A stretch of 64,000 nt of DNA, from NCBI RefSeq assembly GCF_900111145.1, contig NZ_FOIR01000001.1, positions 255,501 to 319,500 on the forward strand, in the 5' to 3' direction. Position 1 is the stretch's first letter, and the number at the start of each line of letters is the position of its first letter. The notes under the pieces are model-generated. The model was given only the letters and a program-made list of their open reading frames with translations, was not told the DNA's origin and ran no database searches. Source of the stretch: Roseivirga pacifica. GTDB lineage: Bacteria; Bacteroidota; Bacteroidia; Cytophagales; Cyclobacteriaceae. This document shows positions 44,609 through 53,206 of this stretch, piece after piece. The position numbers and the translations under genes were made by a program.

Positions 44609-45281
44609 GTGCCTGTTACTTTCATTTTTTCTTATTACCGCAACTGGCCTGTTGCAGGGGCAAGACGTTATTCGTTCGTTTGATGAAAGTCAACTCAACG
44701 AACTACGTCAAGACAGCAACTATCAATATGAGCTGGTAAAGCCCGAACCCGAAAACTTTATCTCACGCCTTTGGAACCGGATAACAAATTGGTTTTACAG
44801 CCTATTTTCTAACGGAACCACAGGCGATGTACTTGAGATTTTGTTTTATGTATTGCTTGCTACTGCTTTTATCTATTTCCTCATTAAGATATTTGGAGTG
44901 GAAGTCAGCACTATTTTTAAACCAGCAAAAAAACCAACTACGCTCGACTATCAAGTAGATGAAGAAGCGATTCACGAAATAGATTTTGATACAGAAAGTA
45001 AAAAGGCCTTACTATCTGGTCAATACAGAATTGCCATTCGCCTAACTTATTTACGATCGTTAAAGCTTGCTTCAGACGCAGGCTTAATAAAGTTAAAACA
45101 AGGAAAAACCAACAGAGAATACCTCTACGAACTATCGGGCAAGCCAATTGAAACGGAGTTCACGGAGCTTAGTTACCTATTCGACTACACCTGGTACGGC
45201 CATTTCGAGGCAAATGAAAAACTGGCCAACAAGGCCGAAGAGCATTTAAATGCCATGTTTAAGGAAGGGGGCAAACAATGA
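44595..45281 (+). CDS. DUF4129 domain protein
   Basis: A 228-residue protein with a signal peptide or anchor (CLLLSFFLITATGLLQ), a membrane segment (VLEILFYVLLATAFIYFLI) and a C-terminal DUF4129 domain: RLTYLRSLKLASDAGLI, then KTNREYLYEL and a FDYTWYGHFE end. The ATG at 44595 is chosen over the frame start at 44559 because the signal follows directly. Overlaps the flanking genes by 14 and 4 bases. DUF4129 proteins recur next to MoxR/DUF58 and transglutaminase-like genes; function unknown. Confidence 0.9.
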   Translation: MRFTKCLLLSFFLITATGLLQGQDVIRSFDESQLNELRQDSNYQYELVKPEPENFISRLWNRITNWFYSLFSNGTTGDVLEILFYVLLATAFIYFLIKIFGVEVSTIFKPAKKPTTLDYQVDEEAIHEIDFDTESKKALLSGQYRIAIRLTYLRSLKLASDAGLIKLKQGKTNREYLYELSGKPIETEFTELSYLFDYTWYGHFEANEKLANKAEEHLNAMFKEGGKQ

Positions 45282-46474
45282 AAAACGGTAAGTACATAAT
45301 TGCTCTGGTTGCTCTGGTGGTTATTTACATTGTTTATGAGTTAAACAAACCAAAACCAACCGATTGGAGTGTCACTTTCTCTCATCATTCTTCCACTCCG
45401 TTTGGGTCAAAAGCTTTGCATGAGCTGGCACCAAATATGTTTTTGGGCAACACGCTAAACAGCAGCAATAGAACCGTTTTCGAACTGTATAAGGAAGATG
45501 GCATTGAAGACAATATGCTGATTGTGGCAAGCGGCATTGGCTTGGGCAAAGAAGACACCGAAATAATTTTAGACCAAGTTGCCGAAGGTAAAACCGTACT
45601 TTTAAGTGCCTTTGCCTATGGTGGAATGCTGGCCGATACCTTTGGCCTAGTTTCAGAAACTCAGGATGTGATTCGCCTAATGCCGCCAAAAGAAATTGAA
45701 GCCGCACTTTTGGGAGAAAGCTCCGTTTCTATCAACCTAAAAATGGGCACGAATCAAACTTTTCAATATCCTGAACTAGGTGCAACCAGCTCCTTCGAGC
45801 CAATTGAGTCGGATAGCTTGGAAATTTTGGCCGAAAACGAAGCTGGAAACCCTGTGCTTTTAAGGTACCGCAATAATGGCCAACTCATTTTCAGTTCTTT
45901 GCCATTGGCTTTTACCAATTACTTTACCCTACTTTCAGAAACCACTGGCTTTACTGAAGCCCAACTTTCCTTATTTCCAGAAGGTGAACCCATAGTGCAC
46001 AATGAATATTACCAACTGGGCCGAATGGAATCGGGCAGCCCATTGCGGGCAGTATTGGCCATACCAGCTTTACGCTGGGCCACTTTTGTGCTGTTGTTAG
46101 GCTTACTGGCCTTTCTCATCTTCCAAGCCAAAAGAAAGCAACGCATTATTCCGGTGGTTAGGCCATTGGCCAACCTTACACTAGAGTTTGTGCAAACGCT
46201 CGGCCGCTTGTACTACCGCCAGAGCGACCACCAGAACCTTGCAGCCAAAAGAATACTTTATTGGAAGGAATTTGTGCGTTCGCACTATAACTTACCTACG
46301 CAACATTTAAACGAAGCTTTTACAAATGAGCTCGTTAAAAAATCTGGAAAAGAAAAAGCACAGGTTGAAGTGCTCGTAAAACATATACAACTCATTCAGG
46401 CAGGCGAACATGTTTCTGAAGACCTGCTACTGAACTTTGAGAAAAAACTAAACGAATTCTATGGAATCAGTTGA
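45278..46474 (+). CDS. DUF4350 domain protein
   Basis: 398 residues. An N-terminal membrane anchor (IIALVALVVIYIVYELN) precedes a DUF4350 domain (DWSVTFSHHSSTPFGSKAL, then LLSAFAYGGM). A second membrane segment (WATFVLLLGLLAFLIFQ) is followed by a cytoplasmic helical tail of about 130 residues. The family is characteristic of this cluster. Its ATG overlaps the end of the DUF4129 gene (4 bases), and moxR starts inside its end (14 bases). Function unknown; the DUF4350 region resembles a Rossmann-like sensor. Confidence 0.9.
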   Translation: MKNGKYIIALVALVVIYIVYELNKPKPTDWSVTFSHHSSTPFGSKALHELAPNMFLGNTLNSSNRTVFELYKEDGIEDNMLIVASGIGLGKEDTEIILDQVAEGKTVLLSAFAYGGMLADTFGLVSETQDVIRLMPPKEIEAALLGESSVSINLKMGTNQTFQYPELGATSSFEPIESDSLEILAENEAGNPVLLRYRNNGQLIFSSLPLAFTNYFTLLSETTGFTEAQLSLFPEGEPIVHNEYYQLGRMESGSPLRAVLAIPALRWATFVLLLGLLAFLIFQAKRKQRIIPVVRPLANLTLEFVQTLGRLYYRQSDHQNLAAKRILYWKEFVRSHYNLPTQHLNEAFTNELVKKSGKEKAQVEVLVKHIQLIQAGEHVSEDLLLNFEKKLNEFYGIS

Positions 46475-47453
46475 AAATGAAAACCAAGCGTCATTCTCCA
46501 ATCGAGTTGACCTGACAAAACTCAACGAGGGCGTAAAGAAAATAAAAGCCGAAATCGGTAAAGTAATTGTTGGCCAACAGCAAATGGTCGACCTAATCTT
46601 AACCGCCATACTAGCCGATGGACACATTTTGTTAGAAGGCGTGCCAGGCGTTGCCAAAACGCTCGCATCAAAGCTGGTATCTAAGAGTATTTCGGTAGAC
46701 TATTCGCGTGTGCAGTTCACGCCAGACCTTATGCCATCAGATGTATTGGGAACCAGCGTTTTCAACATGAAAAACTCTGAGTTTGAGTTTAAACGCGGAC
46801 CAGTTTTCGCCAACATTGTACTAATTGACGAGATCAACCGTGCACCAGCCAAAACACAAGCTGCACTTTTCGAGGTAATGGAAGAAAAGCAAGTAACGGT
46901 AGACGGCAATACCTACAAAATGGAGGCGCCCTACATTGTTTTGGCCACGCAAAACCCGATTGAGCAAGAAGGCACCTACCGTTTGCCCGAGGCACAACTA
47001 GACCGTTTTCTTTTCAAAATTGAAATTGGCTACCCTAACCTTGAGGAAGAAACAGAAATTCTGCTTCGCGAAAGCCAAAGAGCTGGCAAGCAGCTGGACG
47101 AAATATCTGCTGTACTTAGTGCAGCCGATATACTCGAATATCGCAGCGCGGTTAAGCAGGTTTTGGTAGATGAAAAGCTTCTGAAGTACATTGCAGAAAT
47201 TGTAAACCAAACCCGCCACGATTCGGCCATTTACTTGGGTGCCTCGCCTAGGGCTTCACTGGCTTTGTTGAATGGATCACGTGCTTTTGCCGCCCTTCAA
47301 GGCCGGGATTTTGTAACCCCAGACGACATCAAATTCTTGGCGCCATCGGTGTTAAAGCACCGCATTATTCTAACACCAGAAAAAGAGATGGAAGGTGCCA
47401 CTCCGCACGAAGTAATTAGCCAATTGGTAGCCAAAACTGAAGTACCACGTTGA
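46461..47453 (+). CDS. MoxR-family AAA+ ATPase
   Basis: 330 residues. AAA+ module with Walker A GVPGVAKTL (near residue 55-62), Walker B IVLIDEINRAPAKTQAAL, and ATQNPIEQEGTYRLPEAQLD (sensor and arginine-finger region). The MoxR C-terminal helical lid follows. MoxR ATPases act as chaperones that load metals or assemble complexes with a VWA or DUF58 partner. Here the partner is DUF58, encoded next with a 4-base overlap. Certain family; client unknown. Confidence 0.95.
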   Translation: MESVENENQASFSNRVDLTKLNEGVKKIKAEIGKVIVGQQQMVDLILTAILADGHILLEGVPGVAKTLASKLVSKSISVDYSRVQFTPDLMPSDVLGTSVFNMKNSEFEFKRGPVFANIVLIDEINRAPAKTQAALFEVMEEKQVTVDGNTYKMEAPYIVLATQNPIEQEGTYRLPEAQLDRFLFKIEIGYPNLEEETEILLRESQRAGKQLDEISAVLSAADILEYRSAVKQVLVDEKLLKYIAEIVNQTRHDSAIYLGASPRASLALLNGSRAFAALQGRDFVTPDDIKFLAPSVLKHRIILTPEKEMEGATPHEVISQLVAKTEVPR

Positions 47454-48784
47454 AGCAATTCTTCCGATCATATTACCTAACACCTCGCGTTTATGGTGGG
47501 CTAGGCGTGCTCATCGCCATATTTATTTTGGCATATGTAGTGCCTTGGCTATTCTACCCTGCCGAAATACTCACCTACCTATTCTTGGTGGCCATAGTTG
47601 GCGATTCATTGGTGCTTTTCTTAAATAAAAAAGGCATTACGGCAGAGCGAATTTGTGCCGAAAAATTCTCTAATGGCGATGAAAACCTGGTTAAGCTGGT
47701 ACTGGAAAGTCGCTTTAACTTCCCTGTACAAGCCACGGTGTACGATGAGCTGCCCGAACAATTTCAAATCAGAGATCACCAATTTCACACGGCATTAAAG
47801 CCACTTGAACCTATTGAACTGAGCTATAATTTAAGACCTGTAAAACGTGGCAGCTATCAGTTCGGCATTATCAATGTGCTTGTGGTTAGCCCAGCCGGTT
47901 TGGTGCGCAGGCGTTTCCAATTGGGTACTGAAAGAGCCATTGCGGTGTACCCCTCCTTTGTGCAAATGCGCAAGTATGAGCTGTTGGCTATTTCCAATCA
48001 GTTGAAAGAATTTGGGGTAAAAAAGATCAGGCGCATTGGTAACAATATGGAGTTTGAGCAGATCAAAAACTATGTTAGCGGAGACGACTACCGTAAAGTG
48101 AACTGGAAAGCCACCGCCCGAAAAGGCCATCTGATGGTGAACCAATATCAGGAAGAAAAATCGCAGCAAGTCTATAGCGTAATAGATAAGGGCCGCGTTA
48201 TGCAGCAGCCTTTTGAGGGCTTGAGTTTGCTTGACTATTCCGTTAACTCATCGCTGGCCATATCGAACATTGCGCTTAAAAAAGGCGACAAAGCAGGAAT
48301 TGTTACTTTTCAGGACAAGGTGAATTCCATGCTGCCTGCCTCCAATCGCAACATGCAGCTCAACCTGATTTTAGAGCACCTTTATAAGCAAAAGACAGCC
48401 TATAAAGAATCTGACTTCAGCCGGCTTTATATAACGCTAAAACGCAAGGTGAACCAACGGGCTTTGGTACTGCTTTATACCAATTTTGAGTCCCTATCAT
48501 CAATGCGTAGGCAGCTGCCTTCCATGCGAAAAATAGCGCAGCAGCACTTACTGGTTTGTATTTTCTTCGAGAATACCGAAGTGGACGGACTAATTAACAC
48601 TTCGGCAAACGATATTGAAGATGTTTACACCAAGGGAATTGCAGAGCAACTTGTATTCGAGAAAAAGCAGATCGTGAAAGAGTTGAAGTCTCATGGAATC
48701 CATACCATTTTAACCCCACCAAAAGAGCTTAGTGTCAACACCATTAACAAGTACTTGGAACTAAAGTCGAGGGGATTGATTTAA
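47450..48784 (+). CDS. DUF58 domain protein, partner of MoxR
   Basis: 444 residues, starting with TTG (TTGA overlap with moxR). Two membrane helices at the N-terminus (GGLGVLIAIFILAYVVPWLF and the next) precede a DUF58 domain with the signature YVSGDDYRKVNWKATARKG. The VWA-like C-terminal half (VYSVIDKGRVM, ALVLLYTNFES) is usual for the family. DUF58 proteins accompany MoxR in many bacteria; role unsettled. Last gene of the six-gene operon. Confidence 0.93.
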   Translation: MKQFFRSYYLTPRVYGGLGVLIAIFILAYVVPWLFYPAEILTYLFLVAIVGDSLVLFLNKKGITAERICAEKFSNGDENLVKLVLESRFNFPVQATVYDELPEQFQIRDHQFHTALKPLEPIELSYNLRPVKRGSYQFGIINVLVVSPAGLVRRRFQLGTERAIAVYPSFVQMRKYELLAISNQLKEFGVKKIRRIGNNMEFEQIKNYVSGDDYRKVNWKATARKGHLMVNQYQEEKSQQVYSVIDKGRVMQQPFEGLSLLDYSVNSSLAISNIALKKGDKAGIVTFQDKVNSMLPASNRNMQLNLILEHLYKQKTAYKESDFSRLYITLKRKVNQRALVLLYTNFESLSSMRRQLPSMRKIAQQHLLVCIFFENTEVDGLINTSANDIEDVYTKGIAEQLVFEKKQIVKELKSHGIHTILTPPKELSVNTINKYLELKSRGLI

Positions 48785-48816
48785 TGAGATTAAATGATCC
48801 TTGAAATTAAAAAAAA

Positions 48817-49299
48817 TCATTCCCTCCATTCGTCCTCTAAAGCAGAACAAACATCATTGGGTTCAATTCCTTCAAAACGATTAAGAATAGTAACAATTGC
48901 AGAGCCGATATCTTGAGTATTAAGGTGAGATCTATAGAAACTTCTAATTGCTCGATATAATTCGTCTTGTACCCTTTTGTCTTCCTTTGCAACCTGCTCC
49001 TCATGCAAGGGGTCAACTATATTATTCAACCAAAAACAAGGAATATCACCTTCTTGATAAGAAGCCAGCCTGATATGAATCTCACGATTTGGTAATACAC
49101 TGGCAGGATTGTGCTTATTGACAAGTAGGGTTATTTTTTCATTATCCTCAGTTCTAATAACCACACCATATGTCCCAGAGGGGATGTAATCACCATTGAC
49201 AACATATGTATGTTCGTATTTTTCAAAATGCTCTGAACTGTAGTCCGTTGTATTTTGTTCCGGATCATATCCCTCTATGGAATAAATATGTGTTTTCAT
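48817..49299 (-). CDS. Hypothetical protein of unknown family
   Basis: 160 residues, acidic, soluble, no signal peptide. I recognise no family. The N-terminal half has beta-rich character (TYGVVIRTEDNEKITLLVN), the C-terminal half a helical pattern with many acidic residues (PNDVCSALEDEWRE). It is convergent with the DUF58 gene, separated by 32 bases, and divergent from the next small gene. Confidence 0.55.
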   Translation of the reverse strand: MKTHIYSIEGYDPEQNTTDYSSEHFEKYEHTYVVNGDYIPSGTYGVVIRTEDNEKITLLVNKHNPASVLPNREIHIRLASYQEGDIPCFWLNNIVDPLHEEQVAKEDKRVQDELYRAIRSFYRSHLNTQDIGSAIVTILNRFEGIEPNDVCSALEDEWRE

Positions 49300-49405
49300 A
49301 TCACATTACAAATAATAAAATTTAGATTTTACCGACTGTTGTTTAGTAATTCGACTCTATAAACAGCCTAAACTTGCAAAGCGTTCAAAAGAAATTAATC
49401 CAAGA

Positions 49406-49807
49406 ATGATTAGCCCATCGAGAAAAAAAGTCACTTTAGTTATTGCCCTAGTAGTTTCTTTAATGCTTTGGAATGCCTTTACACAAGAAGGCGTAAACGA
49501 CCTGGAAACAGAATTTAGAGAAGTAGCTTTCTATCGAAATGAGAACAACACAGGCCCAGTTAAGCGCGTGTATGTTGTTACCGTAAGCGACACCACTTGG
49601 TCGGAACTGGAGGCCTTTGGCAACTTTCAGCCACATAACAAGTTGGGCACAACTGAGGTGTTTTTCTTTCTGAAAGGAAGCCAAACACCAACTAAGCTCA
49701 ATAGCACGGCTCCTTACTTCCCTGCTGAATTTAACATTGCCGTAGTCGGCAAATACGAAAAGAACGCCTCTGGACTTACCTCTTTTCGGAAATACCCAAT
49801 GGACTAA
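49406..49807 (+). CDS. Small membrane-anchored or secreted hypothetical protein
   Basis: 133 residues. A single N-terminal hydrophobic segment (VTLVIALVVSLMLWNAFT) is preceded by Lys/Arg, so it is either a signal peptide or an anchor. The rest (VYVVTVSDTTWSELEAFGN, TTEVFFFLKGSQTPTKL) is beta-rich with no named domain. The product occurs as a lone gene; no operon partner. Confidence 0.6.
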   Translation: MISPSRKKVTLVIALVVSLMLWNAFTQEGVNDLETEFREVAFYRNENNTGPVKRVYVVTVSDTTWSELEAFGNFQPHNKLGTTEVFFFLKGSQTPTKLNSTAPYFPAEFNIAVVGKYEKNASGLTSFRKYPMD

Positions 49808-49859
49808 TTTGCAGGCATTTTAACTTATCCGCCAAAACGCAAATTGGTCATGTCTTTTA

Positions 49860-49919
49860 CTCATTGGTAACAACATCAACGAAAGATAATTCTAGTTCGT
49901 TGGTGTTGTCACCAACGAG
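49860..49919. repeat. REP-like long hairpin element
   Basis: Two 24-base arms (49860-49883, 49896-49919) match with 3 mismatches, one of them a possible G-T pair. The right arm contains its own perfect hairpin: TCGTTGGTG (49897-49905), loop TTGT, CACCAACGA (49910-49918). Two alternative folds compete. The sequence family around 'GTTGGTGTTGTCACCAAC' is one I know as a repeated Bacteroidota intergenic element, probably a REP mobilised by a transposase elsewhere. Confidence 0.55.
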
Positions 49920-50057
49920 AGGTCAGATATTTCAACACCTGAAATCACCAACTTTCAAAATATTTCCATTCGCTAAAACCTACTGACATAGGGCTGTCAC
50001 TAAGGCGCTTTTTCTTTGTTGAACAAATTGATTTTAACACTATTAATTCAAACAACA

Positions 50058-50558
50058 ATGGAAACACAAGTAGCCACCAAACAAGAAATGTTCATCTCAA
50101 CCGAGGCAATGCGCACACATTGGCAAGGCCACAGAAGCCTAACCAGAAGAGTAATTGAGGCTTTTCCCGAAGACAAGCTTTTCGACTTTTCAATTGGGGG
50201 AATGCGCCCATTTTCGGAGTTAGTCATGGAAGTAATTGATATTGCCGACAGAGGAATGGACGGATTGGCCAGCGGCACCTGGGAGGAAGTTCAGTCGTTC
50301 GATCATAACGGGAACATGCCTAAAACCAAAGAGGACATGTTAAAGCTTTGGGACAACGTAACCGAAAAGATAGATGCCCAATGGCCTAGTATTTCATCAG
50401 CGCATTTCCAAAAAGTGCAAGTTGCCTTTGGGCAATATGAAAACGCGAACTATGCTACACTCCTTTACTTTGTGGACAATGAAATCCATCACCGTGGTCA
50501 AGGCTATGTTTACCTTAGAGCACTGGGCATTGAGCCACCATTTTTCTGGGAAAGGTAA
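50058..50558 (+). CDS. DinB-family metal-binding protein
   Basis: 166-residue four-helix bundle of the DinB/YfiT-like superfamily. Helices include MRTHWQGHRSLTRRVIEAF and a C-terminal EIHHRGQGYVYLRALGI, with His residues in HWQGH and IHHRGQ as likely metal ligands. The family includes bacillithiol transferases and thiol-dependent enzymes; substrate unknown. The frame opens at a TTG at 50016, but the ATG at 50058 is the family start. Followed by a terminator hairpin. Confidence 0.9.
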   Translation: METQVATKQEMFISTEAMRTHWQGHRSLTRRVIEAFPEDKLFDFSIGGMRPFSELVMEVIDIADRGMDGLASGTWEEVQSFDHNGNMPKTKEDMLKLWDNVTEKIDAQWPSISSAHFQKVQVAFGQYENANYATLLYFVDNEIHHRGQGYVYLRALGIEPPFFWER

Positions 50559-50595
50559 AACCGCTAGCGATAAAAGCTCACAACTTCATGAACTC

Positions 50596-50620
50596 AAGGT
50601 CGCACGCACGGTGCGGCCTT
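50596..50620. terminator. Hairpin between DinB and SDR genes
   Basis: AAGGTCGCAC (50596-50605) pairs with GTGCGGCCTT (50611-50620), 10 bp with one G-T pair and a 5-base loop. No T-tract, so weak; it lies in the gap between convergent genes. Confidence 0.6.
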
Positions 50621-50626
50621 AATTGT

Positions 50627-51418
50627 TTACTTACTATTCTTAATAAATTGCTTTGCGAGAATTCTAAGGCGTGTATTATAAGGCACCACACTACCCAGTC
50701 GCTTGTACAGCCTTGGGAAAAAACCTGGAATAACCACTGGTTTGCCTTTAAACATCATGTCCAAAGTGTATTTAGCTACCTGAGCCGGAGTTTGGCTGGT
50801 CAGCTTAGCCATAAGCCCTAACTCTTTTTCGCGCTGCACTACATCCGGATTGGTTGGTACCGATGCCGGACAAAGCACAGTAATTCTTACTGAAGAGTTT
50901 TCAAGCTCTTTGTTGAGCGAGCGAGAGAAAGAGTAAACGAATTTTTTACTAGCCGAATAGATGCCTTTAAATGGGATATCGTAAAAGGCTGCCATACTTG
51001 CCACATTCAGAATATAAGCTCTAGGCTGCGCTTCTAGCATTGGCAAAAAATGGTGAGTAAGCGAAACCAATGCCATCATATTCAGCTGCATTTGGCCATA
51101 GTAAAAGTCGGCTGGCAAATTTGAGAATGGCCCTGAGTTTCCGAGTCCGGCATTGTTCACCAGAATGTCTACTGTATAATCATTCTCTTTACACCAATCG
51201 AAAATATGCTGCGGTGTTTCCCTGTCCATCAGGTTTACCCCAAGACTGTGAAATGACTGTTCAGGATATTGAGCTTTTAGGGCATCGGTTACTTCATCGA
51301 GCTTTGGCTCGGGCAAAGCAACCAGCAATACGTTGCGACCTCTTGCGGCACATTCTTCGGCCATGCCGCGGCCAATGCCGTTGCTTGCGCCTGTTACTAG
51401 TGTGTATGTAGTTGCCAT
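50627..51418 (-). CDS. Short-chain dehydrogenase/reductase (SDR)
   Basis: 263-residue NAD(P)-dependent oxidoreductase. Cofactor motif TGASNGIGRGMAEE near the N-terminus, NNAGLGNSG, and the catalytic YSASKKF (Tyr and Lys) with upstream Ser in the NVASMAAFYD block. The C-terminus has a hydrophobic segment (KGKPVVIPGFFPRLYKRLG), as in the membrane-associated DltE/YvrD-type SDRs. Last in a three-gene minus-strand operon; its ATG overlaps the epimerase stop by one base. Substrate unknown. Confidence 0.9.
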   Translation of the reverse strand: MATTYTLVTGASNGIGRGMAEECAARGRNVLLVALPEPKLDEVTDALKAQYPEQSFHSLGVNLMDRETPQHIFDWCKENDYTVDILVNNAGLGNSGPFSNLPADFYYGQMQLNMMALVSLTHHFLPMLEAQPRAYILNVASMAAFYDIPFKGIYSASKKFVYSFSRSLNKELENSSVRITVLCPASVPTNPDVVQREKELGLMAKLTSQTPAQVAKYTLDMMFKGKPVVIPGFFPRLYKRLGSVVPYNTRLRILAKQFIKNSK

Positions 51419-52401
51419 TACTCTGCCTTTAACCAGTTTACCGTTTGCTGAATACCATCGTTCAGCGAAGTGATTTTATAGCCAAGCTCAGTTTCCGCCT
51501 TTGCGCTAGAAACACTCCATTTATACAAATATTTTCTAACCCATCCCGGGGTAATCATTGGCTGTCTTCCGAATCTTTCGGCCATAAAAAGCTGCAGTTT
51601 CCCAAAGGTCAGCATAACGCCCAAAGGCATTTTATAAAGCTTGTGTTTTTGTCCGCCAATCACTGCAATGGTATCAAACAACTCATGATAAGTTGCATCT
51701 TCACCACCCAACAAATAACGCTCTCCTGCACGGCCATTCGCCATAGCAAGTATATGTCCGTTAATTACATCGTCTACAAAAACGTAGTTACCGGTACTCA
51801 TGCCATCACCAGGCATAAACTTCCACTTACCTTCAATATACTGCTTTACCAATTTAGTAACTGAGTTACTAACATTCAAAGGACCAGGGCCATACACACG
51901 CGTAGGATTCACTATCACCACATGCTGACCGTTCCTTACGCGTTCTTTAATCTTTAATTCCGACTCGTACTTGGTGCTTTCGTAATCTGTAAAAAAGTCT
52001 ACTTGGCGAGGCGTATCTTCATTCACAGGGCCATCAATGGCTGGGCCAATTACGCCAGCAGTAGAGGTAACCACACATTTGCCAACCCCTTGTTTTTGCG
52101 CTATGTCAAGAATGTTTTCGGTTCCTAGAATATTCACTCGGTGGAAAGTATCGTCTTTTGCCCAAACGCTGGCAAAGGCCGCTAGGTGATATACTTCATC
52201 GCAACCCTCCATACCTTCGGCAATGGCATCGGTGCTGAACAGATCACCTTCAACAAATGAAATATTGTCGTGCTGTAGGTCCTTCGCCTTTTGCTTCGAT
52301 CGGATTAAGGCGACCACTCTATTATCTTCTTGCGCCAATTTCATGGCGAGCTTTCGACCAATAAAACCGGTACTACCTGTTATAAATATCTTTTTACTCA
52401 T
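51418..52401 (-). CDS. NAD-dependent epimerase/dehydratase-family protein
   Basis: 327-residue extended-SDR protein. NAD-binding GSTGFIGRKLA at residues 8-18, DEVYHLAAFASVWA, and YESTKYESE (Tyr and Lys, catalytic). The pattern matches the sugar or steroid epimerase/dehydrogenase group (dihydroflavonol-reductase-like). The frame opens at 52518, but the ATG at 52401 (MSKKIFITGSTGFIG) is the family start. The ATG overlaps the stop of the CPBP gene by one base. Substrate uncertain. Confidence 0.92.
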   Translation of the reverse strand: MSKKIFITGSTGFIGRKLAMKLAQEDNRVVALIRSKQKAKDLQHDNISFVEGDLFSTDAIAEGMEGCDEVYHLAAFASVWAKDDTFHRVNILGTENILDIAQKQGVGKCVVTSTAGVIGPAIDGPVNEDTPRQVDFFTDYESTKYESELKIKERVRNGQHVVIVNPTRVYGPGPLNVSNSVTKLVKQYIEGKWKFMPGDGMSTGNYVFVDDVINGHILAMANGRAGERYLLGGEDATYHELFDTIAVIGGQKHKLYKMPLGVMLTFGKLQLFMAERFGRQPMITPGWVRKYLYKWSVSSAKAETELGYKITSLNDGIQQTVNWLKAE

Positions 52402-53117
52402 CAGATTACTTTCATGTCGGGGTGATGCTTCAGCGAAAAGAAAAAGTTCGACAAAGCGAGTGTGATATGAACAAAAAATGCCACCCAAATAGTGCCCGTT
52501 GTTAAGGTAACCAAGCATAAAACTATACCCAAAGGCACTGCTCCAATGGTTTCTTCAAGGTTTTTTGGCACATGTACCAAAGCATAAATTGCTGCATTTA
52601 ATATAATGGCAGGCCATTCGCCCATTAATGGCACTGTGGCAAAAAGCAACAAACCACGGAACATCAACTCATAGCCAAAAAGGTAGCTCATCCATGTAAA
52701 GGCATTATGTGCTACCATTTTCTTTGTCCATTCCTTTTCGCGCACATTCGGGTAGAAAGCCAAGTTTTTTGGCTTTTTAGAATTGAAGAAATTCATAGGA
52801 ATGATGATAAGCGCCAAACCGAAAATCCAATAAAGTGAAGTTGCATGGTTTTTAAACGCTACCCCGTATTCGGCTGGCGATTTATCCAAAATCAACATCA
52901 TTAAAATGGCAGGAATTACACCTATTGTCATACAGCCCAAATAGCGGTAAAACCATTGAGCTTTAGTATTGCCCCGAACTTCTCCATACTTTCGCGCAAA
53001 ATTCGCTTTTACTTTTTCCGAAATAGAAACGAAATGATATACGCTAAAACCAATGGTTACCAAAGCGATAGCCAATGCGGGTTCTAAATATTCGGATGTC
53101 CAAGGGGGAATGTTCAT
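52401..53117 (-). CDS. CPBP-family intramembrane metalloprotease
   Basis: 238-residue polytopic protein (Abi/CPBP, prenyl-protease-like). About seven membrane helices. The active-site set is ELMFRG (ExxxR), ALVHVPKN (His) and HITLALSN (His...Asn). The first residue of the usual EExxxR pair is Tyr (YELMFR), so only one Glu remains there. First gene of the three-gene CPBP-epimerase-SDR operon. It may cleave prenylated or other membrane substrates, or act as bacteriocin immunity; undecided. Confidence 0.88.
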   Translation of the reverse strand: MNIPPWTSEYLEPALAIALVTIGFSVYHFVSISEKVKANFARKYGEVRGNTKAQWFYRYLGCMTIGVIPAILMMLILDKSPAEYGVAFKNHATSLYWIFGLALIIIPMNFFNSKKPKNLAFYPNVREKEWTKKMVAHNAFTWMSYLFGYELMFRGLLLFATVPLMGEWPAIILNAAIYALVHVPKNLEETIGAVPLGIVLCLVTLTTGTIWVAFFVHITLALSNFFFSLKHHPDMKVI

Positions 53118-53206
53118 GCTGTAGGGCGAATTTCAACTCGGCAAAAATAAAAACATATAATGGAATACTACCCCGGAGAATTATAAATTGACGTTAAAAT
53201 AGACTA

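Noticed and set aside
45372-45707. Minus-strand 111-codon frame
   Set aside because: Antisense to the DUF4350 gene, with no family signal.
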